DNA of 64,000 bases from Helicobacter marmotae. Lineage in GTDB: Bacteria; Campylobacterota; Campylobacteria; Campylobacterales; Helicobacteraceae. Below the pieces are notes generated by a model. That model was given only the letters and a program-made list of their open reading frames with translations, had not been told where the DNA came from and did no database searches. The DNA is taken from assembly GCF_003364255.1 (NCBI RefSeq), contig NZ_NXLR01000002.1, positions 142,007 through 206,006 of the forward strand, read 5' to 3'. Numbering within the stretch: position 1 is the stretch's first letter; each line of letters opens with the position of its first letter. Positions 8,984 to 17,968 of this stretch are shown piece after piece. A program made the position numbers and the translations under genes.

Positions 8984-10306
8984 TCAACTTTCGCTCGTTT
9001 TATGCTGATGTGCGCTAATGCGGAGTTTTTGAATCCTCGCTCCGTCCATTTCAAGTACTTCAAACTCACAATGCTCATCAGAGATTTTGTCATTCACTAC
9101 AGGCAAATGCCCAAACAAACCAAAGACATATCCACCAATAGTAACATGATCATTTGTGTTGCTAAAGGTAATATTAAAGATTTCTTCAATATTTTCCAAG
9201 CCAAGTTTGCCATTAATCTCATAAGTATCTTTATCAATCTGCCTTATATCTTCAATTTTCGTATCATGCTCATCAGAAATATCCCCGATAATCTCTTCTA
9301 TAATATCCTCCATTGTGAGAAGCCCTGAAGTGCCGCCATATTCATCTACAACAAGTGCAGTGTGGATTTGCTGGCGATTCATAGTTGTTAGAATTTCTGA
9401 GATGTGTGCAGTTTCAGGTACTATAATGATATTTCGCACAAGTTTTGAGAGATTACATTTATCGCCTTTAATGGTGCTTTCAAAAATATCTCGAATATGT
9501 ATCATACCTAAGATATTGTCTTTGGAATCTTGGTAATACGGATAGCGTGTGTGATTGGTCTGTAAGATAATTTCTATATTTTTTTCATAATCATCTTGGG
9601 CATTGAGACATATCATATCTTTACGCGGGGTCATAATTTCTTTTGCAAGAGTGTCAGAAAAATCAACCGCATTTTTAATAATTTCTCCCTCGATAGTATC
9701 TAAATATCCGCCTTTGAGGCTTTCTCCTACGATTATCTTAAGCTCTTCATCAGAATGCGCGATTTCATTTTCTCGTGCGGGGGTAATGCGAATGAGCTTG
9801 AGTGAAAATGCCGCAAGTAAATCAAAAAGTCTAATGAGTGGAGAAAATATAAGCCAGAAGCTATAGAGTGGTCGTGCGATAAAAAGCACTACAGATTCAG
9901 TTTTAGCAATGGCAATTGACTTTGGCACAAGCTCTCCTAGCACCACATGTAGTAGTGTAACAAAAATAAAAGCAATCACAGAAGCGATTGAGTGGGCAAG
10001 GATTGGCGAAGATTCTAAAAGGGAATTAAAGGGGATGGTAATGAGATTCACAAAGGCATTTTCACTCACCCAACCAAGAGCTAGGGAGGCAAAGGTAATG
10101 CCAAGTTGTGTTGCACTTAAATAGCTATCAAGAGAGTTGGTTATTTTCAATGCTAGAGAAGCGTTTTTTACATTATTTTTTGCAAGTTCTTCAAGCTTAG
10201 ATTTTCGAATCTTAACAATTGCAAACTCAGAAACCACAAAAAAGGCATTGAGAAATACTAAAAACAATGCCACAAGTAACATCAAAACCGACGAATATGG
10301 GTCCAA
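8984..10306 (-). CDS. CNNM/CorC-type (HlyC family) membrane protein
   Basis: 440 residues. The N-terminal DUF21 region (about residues 1-190) has four hydrophobic segments; two CBS domains follow (about 205-330, with MTPRKDM and VVDEYGGTSGLLTMEDIIEEIIGDI), then the CorC/HlyC C-terminal domain. Family members are Mg2+/divalent cation exporters or regulators; the old name hemolysin is a historical label. In H. pylori the homologue (HP1490) also precedes the Pit permease (HP1491), as here on the same strand. The signature sequences are intact. Confidence 0.9.
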   Translation of the reverse strand: MDPYSSVLMLLVALFLVFLNAFFVVSEFAIVKIRKSKLEELAKNNVKNASLALKITNSLDSYLSATQLGITFASLALGWVSENAFVNLITIPFNSLLESSPILAHSIASVIAFIFVTLLHVVLGELVPKSIAIAKTESVVLFIARPLYSFWLIFSPLIRLFDLLAAFSLKLIRITPARENEIAHSDEELKIIVGESLKGGYLDTIEGEIIKNAVDFSDTLAKEIMTPRKDMICLNAQDDYEKNIEIILQTNHTRYPYYQDSKDNILGMIHIRDIFESTIKGDKCNLSKLVRNIIIVPETAHISEILTTMNRQQIHTALVVDEYGGTSGLLTMEDIIEEIIGDISDEHDTKIEDIRQIDKDTYEINGKLGLENIEEIFNITFSNTNDHVTIGGYVFGLFGHLPVVNDKISDEHCEFEVLEMDGARIQKLRISAHQHKTSES

Positions 10307-10364
10307 AAAATCTCCTTAAAATAGATAAAGATTGCAATTGTAGTCAATCAAATCTTTTAAAAAA

Positions 10365-11954
10365 CTAAAGTTCAAAGCCAATGCTAATGATGATATAGTA
10401 TGTTAATGCACCGAGTATTGTCGATACGGGCACGGTAATAAGCCATGAGGCAATGATCTTATTAATAGCATTACGTTTGACAAGCTCTTGTTTATAGGCT
10501 TTTTTGAGTGATTTACGCTCTCTCCTATCAAGACGTGGGGTTATTTGGAGCTTTTTATTGTTTTTGAGGGCTTCAAGCATTAAACCCTTTTTCTTAATAT
10601 TTGCTTTGTTGAAACGTTCTAAGAATGCCTCCACTTCTTGTGCATCTTTGCCTTTATGGGCTTCTATAATGGTTTGCTGCATTTCATAATAACGTTTTTT
10701 GAGATATTCACGAAGAAAGCCTACGCCAAAAATCGCACCTATTGCAATATGTGTTGAGCTTACTGGCAAACCAAGCTGTGAGGCAAGTAAAACCGTTAGC
10801 GCTGCGCTCATAGCAATGCAAAATGCCCTCATTTTATCAAGTTCTGTGATCTCACTCCCCACTGTGCGAATAAGCCTAGGACCATAGAGTGCTAATCCTA
10901 ATGAAATGCCTAGACCTCCTATAATCATAATCCATAAGGGTACATTTGCTTTCTTTGTTGGGGAGATTGAATCAAGATTAGCAAGTGTCTCATTAATCGC
11001 AGCAAGCGGTCCAATGGCATTTGCGACATCATTTGCACCATGGGCAAAGCTTAAGAGCGCCGCAGCGAAGATAAGAGGGATAGTGAAGAGGGAATTAATG
11101 TCTTCTTTTGTATTAAGGAGGGAATCTGCCTTTTTGGCTATGATGGGTCGTACAATAAGGAATACAATAAATGCAATAACTAAGCTAATGCTTACTGATA
11201 GACCGATATTGAGTGTGGGTAAAACCTTTTTTAAACCTTTGAGAATGAGATAAAGACTAAAAGCCCAAGTCATTACAAAAATCAATATAGGCACAACACG
11301 TTTGGCAGCCTCGCGTTTATCATCTTTGTAGGTGATACTCTTTTTGATAATAAGGAGAAAGATTACAGCAATTAAACCTCCTAGTACAGGAGAAACAATC
11401 CAGCTTGAAGCAATGCGCAAAAGGGCTATCCAATTCACTACTTCCATACCACCAGCGACAATCCCAGCCCCTAATATACCCCCTACAAGTGAATGCGTCG
11501 TTGAAACAGGTGCGCCAATAGCCGTAGCTAAATGTAACCAAATTGCCCCAGAAGCAAGTGCGGCAAGCATAAGGGCGACAAAAATGCGTGGCTCAGATAA
11601 ATGCTCGGGATCGATAATCCCTGATTTGATTGTTTCAACCACTTCACCACCAGCGATTACTGCGCCCATTGCCTCACAAATAGCAGCGATAATAATAGCC
11701 CCTACAAGCGTGATAGCATGTGATCCCACAGCTGGACCTACATTATTTGCGACATCATTTGCACCGATATTCATAGCCATATACCCGCCAATGATAGTAG
11801 CAAATACGAGCAAAAGGGTGTTATGCCCTGTATGGGCAAAAATAGCGACTAATGAAATGACTAAGAAAAATATGAGTACAACAAAGAGTTTTACCCCATC
11901 TTTACGATTAAAACTTTGTGCTTGTTCGATATGTTTAATATCTTTAAAATCCAT
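10365..11954 (-). CDS. inorganic phosphate transporter, PiT family
   Basis: 529 residues. The PiT signature occurs twice in inverted topology, GANDVANNVGPAVGS near residue 65 and GANDVANAIGPLAA near residue 306, each in a run of membrane helices. A long basic cytosolic loop (about 420-495) sits before the last helix. It is an inner-membrane cation/phosphate symporter, equivalent to HP1491. It is separated by 58 bases from the CNNM gene and 25 bases from the upstream TRAP permease gene; the same strand and short gaps allow co-transcription. Confidence 0.92.
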   Translation of the reverse strand: MDFKDIKHIEQAQSFNRKDGVKLFVVLIFFLVISLVAIFAHTGHNTLLLVFATIIGGYMAMNIGANDVANNVGPAVGSHAITLVGAIIIAAICEAMGAVIAGGEVVETIKSGIIDPEHLSEPRIFVALMLAALASGAIWLHLATAIGAPVSTTHSLVGGILGAGIVAGGMEVVNWIALLRIASSWIVSPVLGGLIAVIFLLIIKKSITYKDDKREAAKRVVPILIFVMTWAFSLYLILKGLKKVLPTLNIGLSVSISLVIAFIVFLIVRPIIAKKADSLLNTKEDINSLFTIPLIFAAALLSFAHGANDVANAIGPLAAINETLANLDSISPTKKANVPLWIMIIGGLGISLGLALYGPRLIRTVGSEITELDKMRAFCIAMSAALTVLLASQLGLPVSSTHIAIGAIFGVGFLREYLKKRYYEMQQTIIEAHKGKDAQEVEAFLERFNKANIKKKGLMLEALKNNKKLQITPRLDRRERKSLKKAYKQELVKRNAINKIIASWLITVPVSTILGALTYYIIISIGFEL

Positions 11955-11979
11955 AAAAGCCCTCCTAATAGTAATAAGC

Positions 11980-13254
11980 TTATTTGATTTGATTGGGTAA
12001 CCAAAGTGAAATGTCTGGAATGTATGTTATTAGCAGTAAGCCTATTAACATAACCATAAGCCAAGGCAATACAGAAGTGGTCACATCTTTAAGTCCTAAA
12101 CCCGTGAGTGAGCTGGCGACAAAGAGATTTAGCCCTACTGGCGGGGTAAGCATACCTAATTCCATATTGACAACCATAACTATACCAAAATGTATGGGGT
12201 CAATGCCTAGGGCAATCGCAATAGGTAAGAGCAAAGGTGTCATTATCATAATAACCGAGCTTGGCTCCATAAACTGCCCCATGATAAATAAAACGATATT
12301 TACCAAGATAAGGAACATCCACCAACTCATTTGCTGGGCGACAAGAAATTCTGCGATGATATGAGGGATTCTCTCATAGGTTAAAAAATAAGCAAACACA
12401 ACAGCAAAGCCGATGATGAAAAATATCATCGCTGTAGTAATTGCCGCGTCTAAAAATACTGAATAGAGCTCCTTTATCTTAATGTCTCTATATACAAAAA
12501 CAGAGATAATAAAGGCATATATAGCACTAATGCCCGCAGCTTCTGTAGCGGTAAAAATACCTCCATAAATACCACCGATGATAACAAAGATAATAAGTAA
12601 TGCCCAAAAAGCTTCACGGAATTTCTTAAAGCGGAGGGCAAGACTTTCTGGTTTTGTGGCTTTAAAGCCCAAACGTTTTGCGCCCACATAGGCATAGAGC
12701 ATCATCATAATGCCAATCATCAAGCCCGGTATGATCCCTGCCATAAAAAGCTTTTCAATAGAAACTTCAGCGGTTACTCCATAGACAATCATCACGACTG
12801 AAGGAGGTATGAGAATCCCTAAACTCCCAGCAGAAGTAATCGCCCCTACAGCATAGCTTTTAGGGTAGCCGGCATTTTTAATGGCTAGAAACATCACCGA
12901 TCCTACGGCGACAACCGTAGCAGGGGAGCTACCGCTCACAGCAGCAAAGATGATACATGCCAAAATAGCACTTATAGGCAAACCACCGGGCAAATGCCCT
13001 ACAAGGGATTTAGCAAAATCTACAATACGTTGGGCAGAGCTTCCTTTACTCATAAGGGAGCCAGCAAGAATAAACATAGGTATTGCCATAAGGGCGGGCT
13101 TGAGACCATTAAACATAATTTCAGCCGAGCCCACTACATTATAAGAAGTAAAGATAAAAAGTGCACTTATGGCACTTACGCCTAATGCAATACTAACGGG
13201 CACACCTACGAGAAGCAAGCCAAATAAAACAAACAATAAATATGCGATACTCAT
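11980..13254 (-). CDS. dctM: TRAP transporter large permease (DctM)
   Basis: 424 residues, almost entirely hydrophobic with about 11-12 predicted helices. The family hallmarks are IPMFILAGSLMSKG, ACIIFAAVSGSSPATVVAVG and TPPVGLNLFVASS. DctM is the sodium-coupled translocation subunit of tripartite ATP-independent periplasmic transporters for organic anions such as C4-dicarboxylates or sialic acid. It lies 10 bases downstream of DctQ. The substrate cannot be read from this subunit. Confidence 0.92.
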   Translation of the reverse strand: MSIAYLLFVLFGLLLVGVPVSIALGVSAISALFIFTSYNVVGSAEIMFNGLKPALMAIPMFILAGSLMSKGSSAQRIVDFAKSLVGHLPGGLPISAILACIIFAAVSGSSPATVVAVGSVMFLAIKNAGYPKSYAVGAITSAGSLGILIPPSVVMIVYGVTAEVSIEKLFMAGIIPGLMIGIMMMLYAYVGAKRLGFKATKPESLALRFKKFREAFWALLIIFVIIGGIYGGIFTATEAAGISAIYAFIISVFVYRDIKIKELYSVFLDAAITTAMIFFIIGFAVVFAYFLTYERIPHIIAEFLVAQQMSWWMFLILVNIVLFIMGQFMEPSSVIMIMTPLLLPIAIALGIDPIHFGIVMVVNMELGMLTPPVGLNLFVASSLTGLGLKDVTTSVLPWLMVMLIGLLLITYIPDISLWLPNQIK

Positions 13255-13264
13255 ACATACCTCA

Positions 13265-13882
13265 TTAGTCTTTAATTACAGAATCATGAATAATTTCATC
13301 TTCTGTATTTTTTATTACTTGATTTGCCTCCATCCAAGATACTTCATAGATTTTTTCAATAGAGCGGTAAGTGGCTCCAAAGAAAGCAAAGGGGAGGCAA
13401 AGTAGGAATATCCATAATGGCACATTATGCAGGGCTTCGCTCATATAGCCAAGGCGATAGTTATCATAACACACCACAATACCCGTATAAGTCATAAAAG
13501 CGAGAAAAAGCGAGTTGAGTGTATGTATAGCTATCATACAACCTTTAGCGATTTTAGGCGGGAATTGCTCTAAAAGCATGGTAACGCTAATATGCACACC
13601 CTTTCTAAAGCCGTATGCTGCACCAAATAATGCTGACCACAAAAAGCAGTATCGTGCAATTTCTTCTGCCCATGTGAGTGAAATATGAATACTATCGGGG
13701 AAAAGTCCAGTAAGATAGCGGCAAAATACATTTATAGCGGTGATTAACACACCAAGCATTAAACCAATGACAGCGATATTTTTATTGATAGAGGCTATGA
13801 TTGTATCAAGTGTGAGGAAAATCTTTTGAACGCCCGGGCTGTAATGAGCCCAGATAAATGGCTTGGCAATCCAAGATAACAT
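13265..13882 (-). CDS. dctQ: TRAP transporter small permease (DctQ)
   Basis: 205 residues with four membrane helices and the DctQ features TWAEEIARYCFLW and YGFRKGVHISVTML. It is the small membrane subunit that docks the permease with the binding protein. The first about 25 residues are longer than in many homologues and the C-terminal tail (TEDEIIHDSVIKD) is acidic. It sits between DctP and DctM in the usual P-Q-M order on the minus strand. Confidence 0.9.
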   Translation of the reverse strand: MLSWIAKPFIWAHYSPGVQKIFLTLDTIIASINKNIAVIGLMLGVLITAINVFCRYLTGLFPDSIHISLTWAEEIARYCFLWSALFGAAYGFRKGVHISVTMLLEQFPPKIAKGCMIAIHTLNSLFLAFMTYTGIVVCYDNYRLGYMSEALHNVPLWIFLLCLPFAFFGATYRSIEKIYEVSWMEANQVIKNTEDEIIHDSVIKD

Positions 13883-13918
13883 GTTCTGTCCTAATAGAAT
13901 TAATAGAATGATATAAAG

Positions 13919-14920
13919 TTATTGGACTTGCATAACTTTTTCAATCAAATCTTCCCCCACTAAGTCATAAAACTTTGGATAAATGGCTTGCATAGTTTCT
14001 TTCCATACAGCGATTTGCTCAGGGCTAAGGGTATAAATTTGTGTTTTTGTCGCATCATCTTTTTTGAGTTTTTCGAGCAATACCTTTTCTTCCTCTGCAC
14101 TTTGAGTGCGTTCAAACTCTGTGGCTTCATGGAGAGCTTGCTTAAAAATATCCTTGAGCTCATCTGGAAGTTGCTTCCAGAATCCATCGCTTACAACGAC
14201 AAGATAGCCCAAATAGCCATGATTTGAGAGTGTAATGGAGCTCTGTACTTCATAGAATTTTGAATTATAAAGATTTGAGAGCGGATTTTCAGCTCCATCG
14301 ACCACACCTGTAGAAAGTGCCGAATACACTTCCCCAAAGGGCAATACTTGAGGAATAGCACCAAGTGCTTTTATCTGCTCTTCAAGCACTTTGGAGCTCA
14401 TGATTCTGATTTTTTGCCCCTTGGCATCTTCGGGGAGAATGATAGGCTTTTTATTTGTGCTAAATTGCTTAAAGCCAGCGTCCCAATAATCAAGGGCAAT
14501 AATCCCTCGTTTGGAAATAATGTCTTTTAAGTATTGCCCCACTTCGCCATCCATAACATCATGCAGATGTGTGGTATCTCTAAAGAGAAATGGCACATCC
14601 CAGATATTAAACTCTTTAGCAATGGGGGTGAATTTTGAAAAGCTTGGTGCCGCCATTTGGACATTATTGCGAGTAAGCTCTTGAAACACTTTATCATCAT
14701 CAACAAGTTGCGCACTTGGGAATACTTCTACCTTAATCTTACCGCCGCTAAGCTCATCTACACGTTTAGCAAAAAACTCAGCTGCCTGCCCTTTTGGTGT
14801 GTTTGCACTGACAACATGGGCAAATTTTACTTTATATACTTCTTGGGTTTTATCATTACTGCAGCCTAAGATTCCTAAGCTGATTGCACTTATCAATGCT
14901 AGGATTGATACCTTTTTCAT
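13919..14920 (-). CDS. dctP: TRAP transporter solute-binding lipoprotein (DctP)
   Basis: 333 residues. The N-terminus has a lipoprotein signal (LGILGC, lipidated Cys near residue 20), so the binding protein is probably membrane-tethered, unlike most soluble DctP proteins. The family core is visible: KVKFAHVVSANTPKGQAAEFF, the conserved RIMSSKV containing the carboxylate-binding Arg, and GVVDGAENPLSNLY. An AGGAGAAATGA ribosome site precedes the ATG. It is the first gene of dctPQM, which sits between Pit and the NifU-like gene; in H. pylori those are adjacent, so this looks like a lineage-specific insertion or loss. Confidence 0.92.
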   Translation of the reverse strand: MKKVSILALISAISLGILGCSNDKTQEVYKVKFAHVVSANTPKGQAAEFFAKRVDELSGGKIKVEVFPSAQLVDDDKVFQELTRNNVQMAAPSFSKFTPIAKEFNIWDVPFLFRDTTHLHDVMDGEVGQYLKDIISKRGIIALDYWDAGFKQFSTNKKPIILPEDAKGQKIRIMSSKVLEEQIKALGAIPQVLPFGEVYSALSTGVVDGAENPLSNLYNSKFYEVQSSITLSNHGYLGYLVVVSDGFWKQLPDELKDIFKQALHEATEFERTQSAEEEKVLLEKLKKDDATKTQIYTLSPEQIAVWKETMQAIYPKFYDLVGEDLIEKVMQVQ

Positions 14921-15128
14921 TCATTTCTCCTATTGCTAGTTTTTGAAGTGTTGATTTTAATTGGGGATTCCTTAAAATACACACAAAATTATTCAATCGC
15001 TACAAAAATAGCTTTCTTGTGTAATTTATAAACAATTCTTAGATTCTCTATTTATTTTATATAAAGCGTTTGACAAAATAAGCTAAAGTGCAAATGCGAA
15101 TTTTGGACTTAAAGTAAGGAGCGATAGA

Positions 15129-15401
15129 GTGTTTCCCTTTAGTGATGAAGAGCTTTTGGTGCCTGTTGAAATGGTGATACAAAAAGTGCGTCCCACACTC
15201 ACACTCGATGGAGGCGATATTACTTTGCTAGGTATTAAAGAATCAAAAGTTTATGTCCGCCTTGAAGGAGCATGCAAGGGTTGCCCAAGCTCATCTAATA
15301 CACTTAAGTACGCTATTGAAGATCGTTTAAAAAGAGAGATTCACCCCGATATTAGCGTTGTAAATATACTTCACGGGCAAGAATCGCATTTTGGTCTATA
15401 A
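15129..15401 (+). CDS. NifU-like C-terminal domain protein
   Basis: 90 residues, the length of stand-alone NifU C-terminal (NFU) scaffold proteins. The LDGGDI run and the CKGCPSS CxxC motif bind an iron-sulfur cluster for transfer to client enzymes. The start is GTG 15129 with AAGGAG 8 bases upstream. It corresponds to HP1492 and is followed by the HP1493-like gene and murE as in H. pylori. Confidence 0.9.
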   Translation: MFPFSDEELLVPVEMVIQKVRPTLTLDGGDITLLGIKESKVYVRLEGACKGCPSSSNTLKYAIEDRLKREIHPDISVVNILHGQESHFGL

Positions 15402-15416
15402 AATGAGGCTTAAAGT

Positions 15417-16049
15417 ATGGAAAATATCAAACTTACAGATACTCGCACAAGAGCAGTGATAAATAAAAATAACAAAAAGGCATTTGCACTTTTTACCCAT
15501 AGGCGATACAAAGAAGCTTTTGAGCTCTTTGGACACAATCTTGGGCTTGATGCTGATAATACAGAATCCTTAATTGGTCTGCTGCTCTCTGATATAGCCC
15601 AAGATTTTGAGGAGCAAGCTCTTAATCTTTATGAATATTATCAAGTGTTGCTTTCCCAAGAAGTGAGCAAGCAAAAGGCGAGAGAGCAGATATTGAAAAC
15701 CATAGAGAATCTTGATAAAAATACCAATAATGTGCTTGCTTTATTGAGAGATATTGAGCATTTGCGTGCAGAGTGCATTGAGGGGATTTTGTACCAAGAT
15801 TTTAAACGCATTGCCCAAGAGAGGCAGAATTTTAAACAAACATTTGAAGACTTGATGTTTAGCACAAAGATTGTTTTCACACATAAAAATGAATTTTATG
15901 AATTTTTGAGTGAGCTTATAGATAATGACTACCAAGATTTATCACTTGAATATATTGAGACGCTAAAAAAGGGCATTGCGTATGATAGTGAAATTGAGAA
16001 AATTCTACAAAAGGTGCTAAATGGTAATTGCAAGAAGCATAAAGTATAA
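15417..16049 (+). CDS. hypothetical protein, HP1493-like by position
   Basis: 210 residues, soluble, predicted mostly alpha-helical and acidic, with no signal peptide. The N-terminal AFALFTHRRYKEAFELFGHNLGLDADNTESLIG resembles a tetratricopeptide-like helix pair, so a protein-interaction role is possible (inference). It overlaps the murE start by 29 bases, which indicates translational coupling. The name rests on synteny with the H. pylori NifU-like/murE block, not on recognised motifs. Confidence 0.7.
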   Translation: MENIKLTDTRTRAVINKNNKKAFALFTHRRYKEAFELFGHNLGLDADNTESLIGLLLSDIAQDFEEQALNLYEYYQVLLSQEVSKQKAREQILKTIENLDKNTNNVLALLRDIEHLRAECIEGILYQDFKRIAQERQNFKQTFEDLMFSTKIVFTHKNEFYEFLSELIDNDYQDLSLEYIETLKKGIAYDSEIEKILQKVLNGNCKKHKV

Positions 16050-17436
16050 AGATAAGCTTTATCAGGCTATTACCGATGATACGCGCGTTGCCAAAGCCTT
16101 TATAGAGGGTGAAACTTTATGTGAAGATATAAATCTTGCAGCCTTTGATAGCCTTTTACTCCTTAGCTATAAGCAAAATGCCCCTTTTATACAAAGTTTC
16201 CAAGATTCTATAGCACAAATGCCTAAGTCCATACAAGAAAAGTTCGCGATTATAGAATCTTCCCAGCTTCCAGAAGTGCTTTTAGACAAGGAGCAAAATA
16301 TCTCTGTGGTGGGCATTACAGGCACAAATGGTAAAACAACTACAGCAGCTATGATATATTCAATCTTGCTTGATTTAGGATTCAAAGTGGCGTTGCTTGG
16401 GACAAGAGGATTCTTTATGAATGATAGGCAAATCAAGCCAAAAGGTTTAACAACTCCAACTTTGCTTGAACTCTATGATGATTTATTGTGTGCTATGAGT
16501 GCAAAATGTGATTTTTTTATTATGGAGGTAAGCTCCCATGCTATTAGCCAAGGGCGCATTGCGGGAGTGAAGTTTGCACTCAAAATACTTACAAATATCA
16601 CCAGCGATCATTTGGATTATCATAAAAGTATAGAAGAGTACAGGCGAGTGAAAAATAGCTTTTTTGCTGGGTATGGAGCAAAGCTTATTAACGCAGATGA
16701 GCCTTATGCGGAGTGTAAGGATAGGGAGGCATTTTATTATGGTGTGGAGAAAAAGGGGCATTTGAGTGTTGATGCTTATGCTTTAGAAAATGGCATTGAT
16801 GCGCATATTTCATGGCGTCTAAGGGGTGGGAGGGCTGAACATAGCACATTAGAAGTTGGGCTCTATGGTAAATATAATCTCTATAATGCCCTTGCTTCGC
16901 TTGGAGCAGTGAAGATTCTCACTTCAAAGCCTTTAGATGTTATCGCGCAGGCATTGGGGAATTTTGGTGGAGTGAGTGGGCGTATGGAGGTTGTGCATAC
17001 TTGCCCATTAGTGATTGTGGATTTTGCTCATACACAAGATGGTATGCGTCAAATTTTTGAAAGCTTTAGGCATACTAAAATCGCCGTTGTTTTTGGTGCT
17101 GGAGGCGATAGAGATAGAACAAAACGTCCAAAAATGGGGGCATGTGCTCAACAATTTGCCCATAAGATTTATATCACAAGTGATAATCCTCGCACAGAAT
17201 CTGCACAATCTATCATAGAGGATATACTTCAAGGTATCACTAAGGGAGAGAATGTATATATTGAGAGTGATCGCAAAAAGGCGATACACAAAGCCTTAGA
17301 TGAGCTAAATAGCGATGAAGTATTGTTGATTTTAGGCAAGGGTGATGAAGATTATCAAATTATAGGTTCGCAGAAACTTCACTTTGATGATAGAGAAGTG
17401 GTGAGAGAATATTTTGCTAATAAAATATCAAGCTAA
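16021..17436 (+). CDS. murE: UDP-N-acetylmuramoyl-L-alanyl-D-glutamate:meso-diaminopimelate ligase
   Basis: 471 residues. Adds the third residue to the peptidoglycan stem peptide in the cytoplasm. The ATP-binding loop GITGTNGKTTTA starts at residue 98; the carbamylated-lysine region and the DNPRTE motif (D388) follow. DNPR is the known specificity signature for meso-diaminopimelate over lysine. The gene begins inside the upstream gene. The next gene follows after 64 bases. Confidence 0.95.
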   Translation: MVIARSIKYKDKLYQAITDDTRVAKAFIEGETLCEDINLAAFDSLLLLSYKQNAPFIQSFQDSIAQMPKSIQEKFAIIESSQLPEVLLDKEQNISVVGITGTNGKTTTAAMIYSILLDLGFKVALLGTRGFFMNDRQIKPKGLTTPTLLELYDDLLCAMSAKCDFFIMEVSSHAISQGRIAGVKFALKILTNITSDHLDYHKSIEEYRRVKNSFFAGYGAKLINADEPYAECKDREAFYYGVEKKGHLSVDAYALENGIDAHISWRLRGGRAEHSTLEVGLYGKYNLYNALASLGAVKILTSKPLDVIAQALGNFGGVSGRMEVVHTCPLVIVDFAHTQDGMRQIFESFRHTKIAVVFGAGGDRDRTKRPKMGACAQQFAHKIYITSDNPRTESAQSIIEDILQGITKGENVYIESDRKKAIHKALDELNSDEVLLILGKGDEDYQIIGSQKLHFDDREVVREYFANKISS

Positions 17437-17500
17437 AGTGCCACTTTTTGTGCTGCTTCAAGGAGGCATATTTAATGTTAAAAACCAAAGGAGAGTTTAA

Positions 17501-17968
17501 ATGAGCAAAAAGCAGAGAGTAGGGGATAATGCTATTCCAGAGGAATATTTACACTTAAAAGATGTAGCCATAAAGAGCGGTATTGCCAGAGGTAATATTA
17601 AAGATGTCGAGGGTTGGTTTAATAGTTGCTTGGAATATTTCAATCCCGCAGTTGTGCGATTTAATCCTGTTTGCTTTATGGCAACAGATGTGAAGTATGA
17701 GGTTGTCTTTGTGGCTGAGGGTATAGAATATGACGCAAAGGTGACAAAAGGCAATATAAGCTTTAGGGAATTTAGTGCAAAATTTAGAAGAAGGCTTGTT
17801 CTTGGCACGGGCTCTAAGGGGCGGATAGTGGCTTTTGAAATTTACAAAAGAACAAATCCCGCCCCCAATGGGAATGAAGTATATCAACTTATCGTATTTC
17901 TCAAATACAAGAAACACGCTAGAATTATTCAGTGCAATAGCCGCAGCCGTCGCTTTAATGTAAAGTAG
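17501..17968 (+). CDS. hypothetical protein
   Basis: 155 residues from an ATG with a good AAAGGAGAG ribosome site. I do not recognise the family. It is soluble, with no signal peptide or membrane segment; the C-terminal half is basic (KFRRRL, KKHARIIQ, SRSRRF) and the pattern of alternating hydrophobics suggests beta strands. It is downstream of murE and ends at a long repeat-rich gap. A function cannot be assigned. Confidence 0.6.
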   Translation: MSKKQRVGDNAIPEEYLHLKDVAIKSGIARGNIKDVEGWFNSCLEYFNPAVVRFNPVCFMATDVKYEVVFVAEGIEYDAKVTKGNISFREFSAKFRRRLVLGTGSKGRIVAFEIYKRTNPAPNGNEVYQLIVFLKYKKHARIIQCNSRSRRFNVK

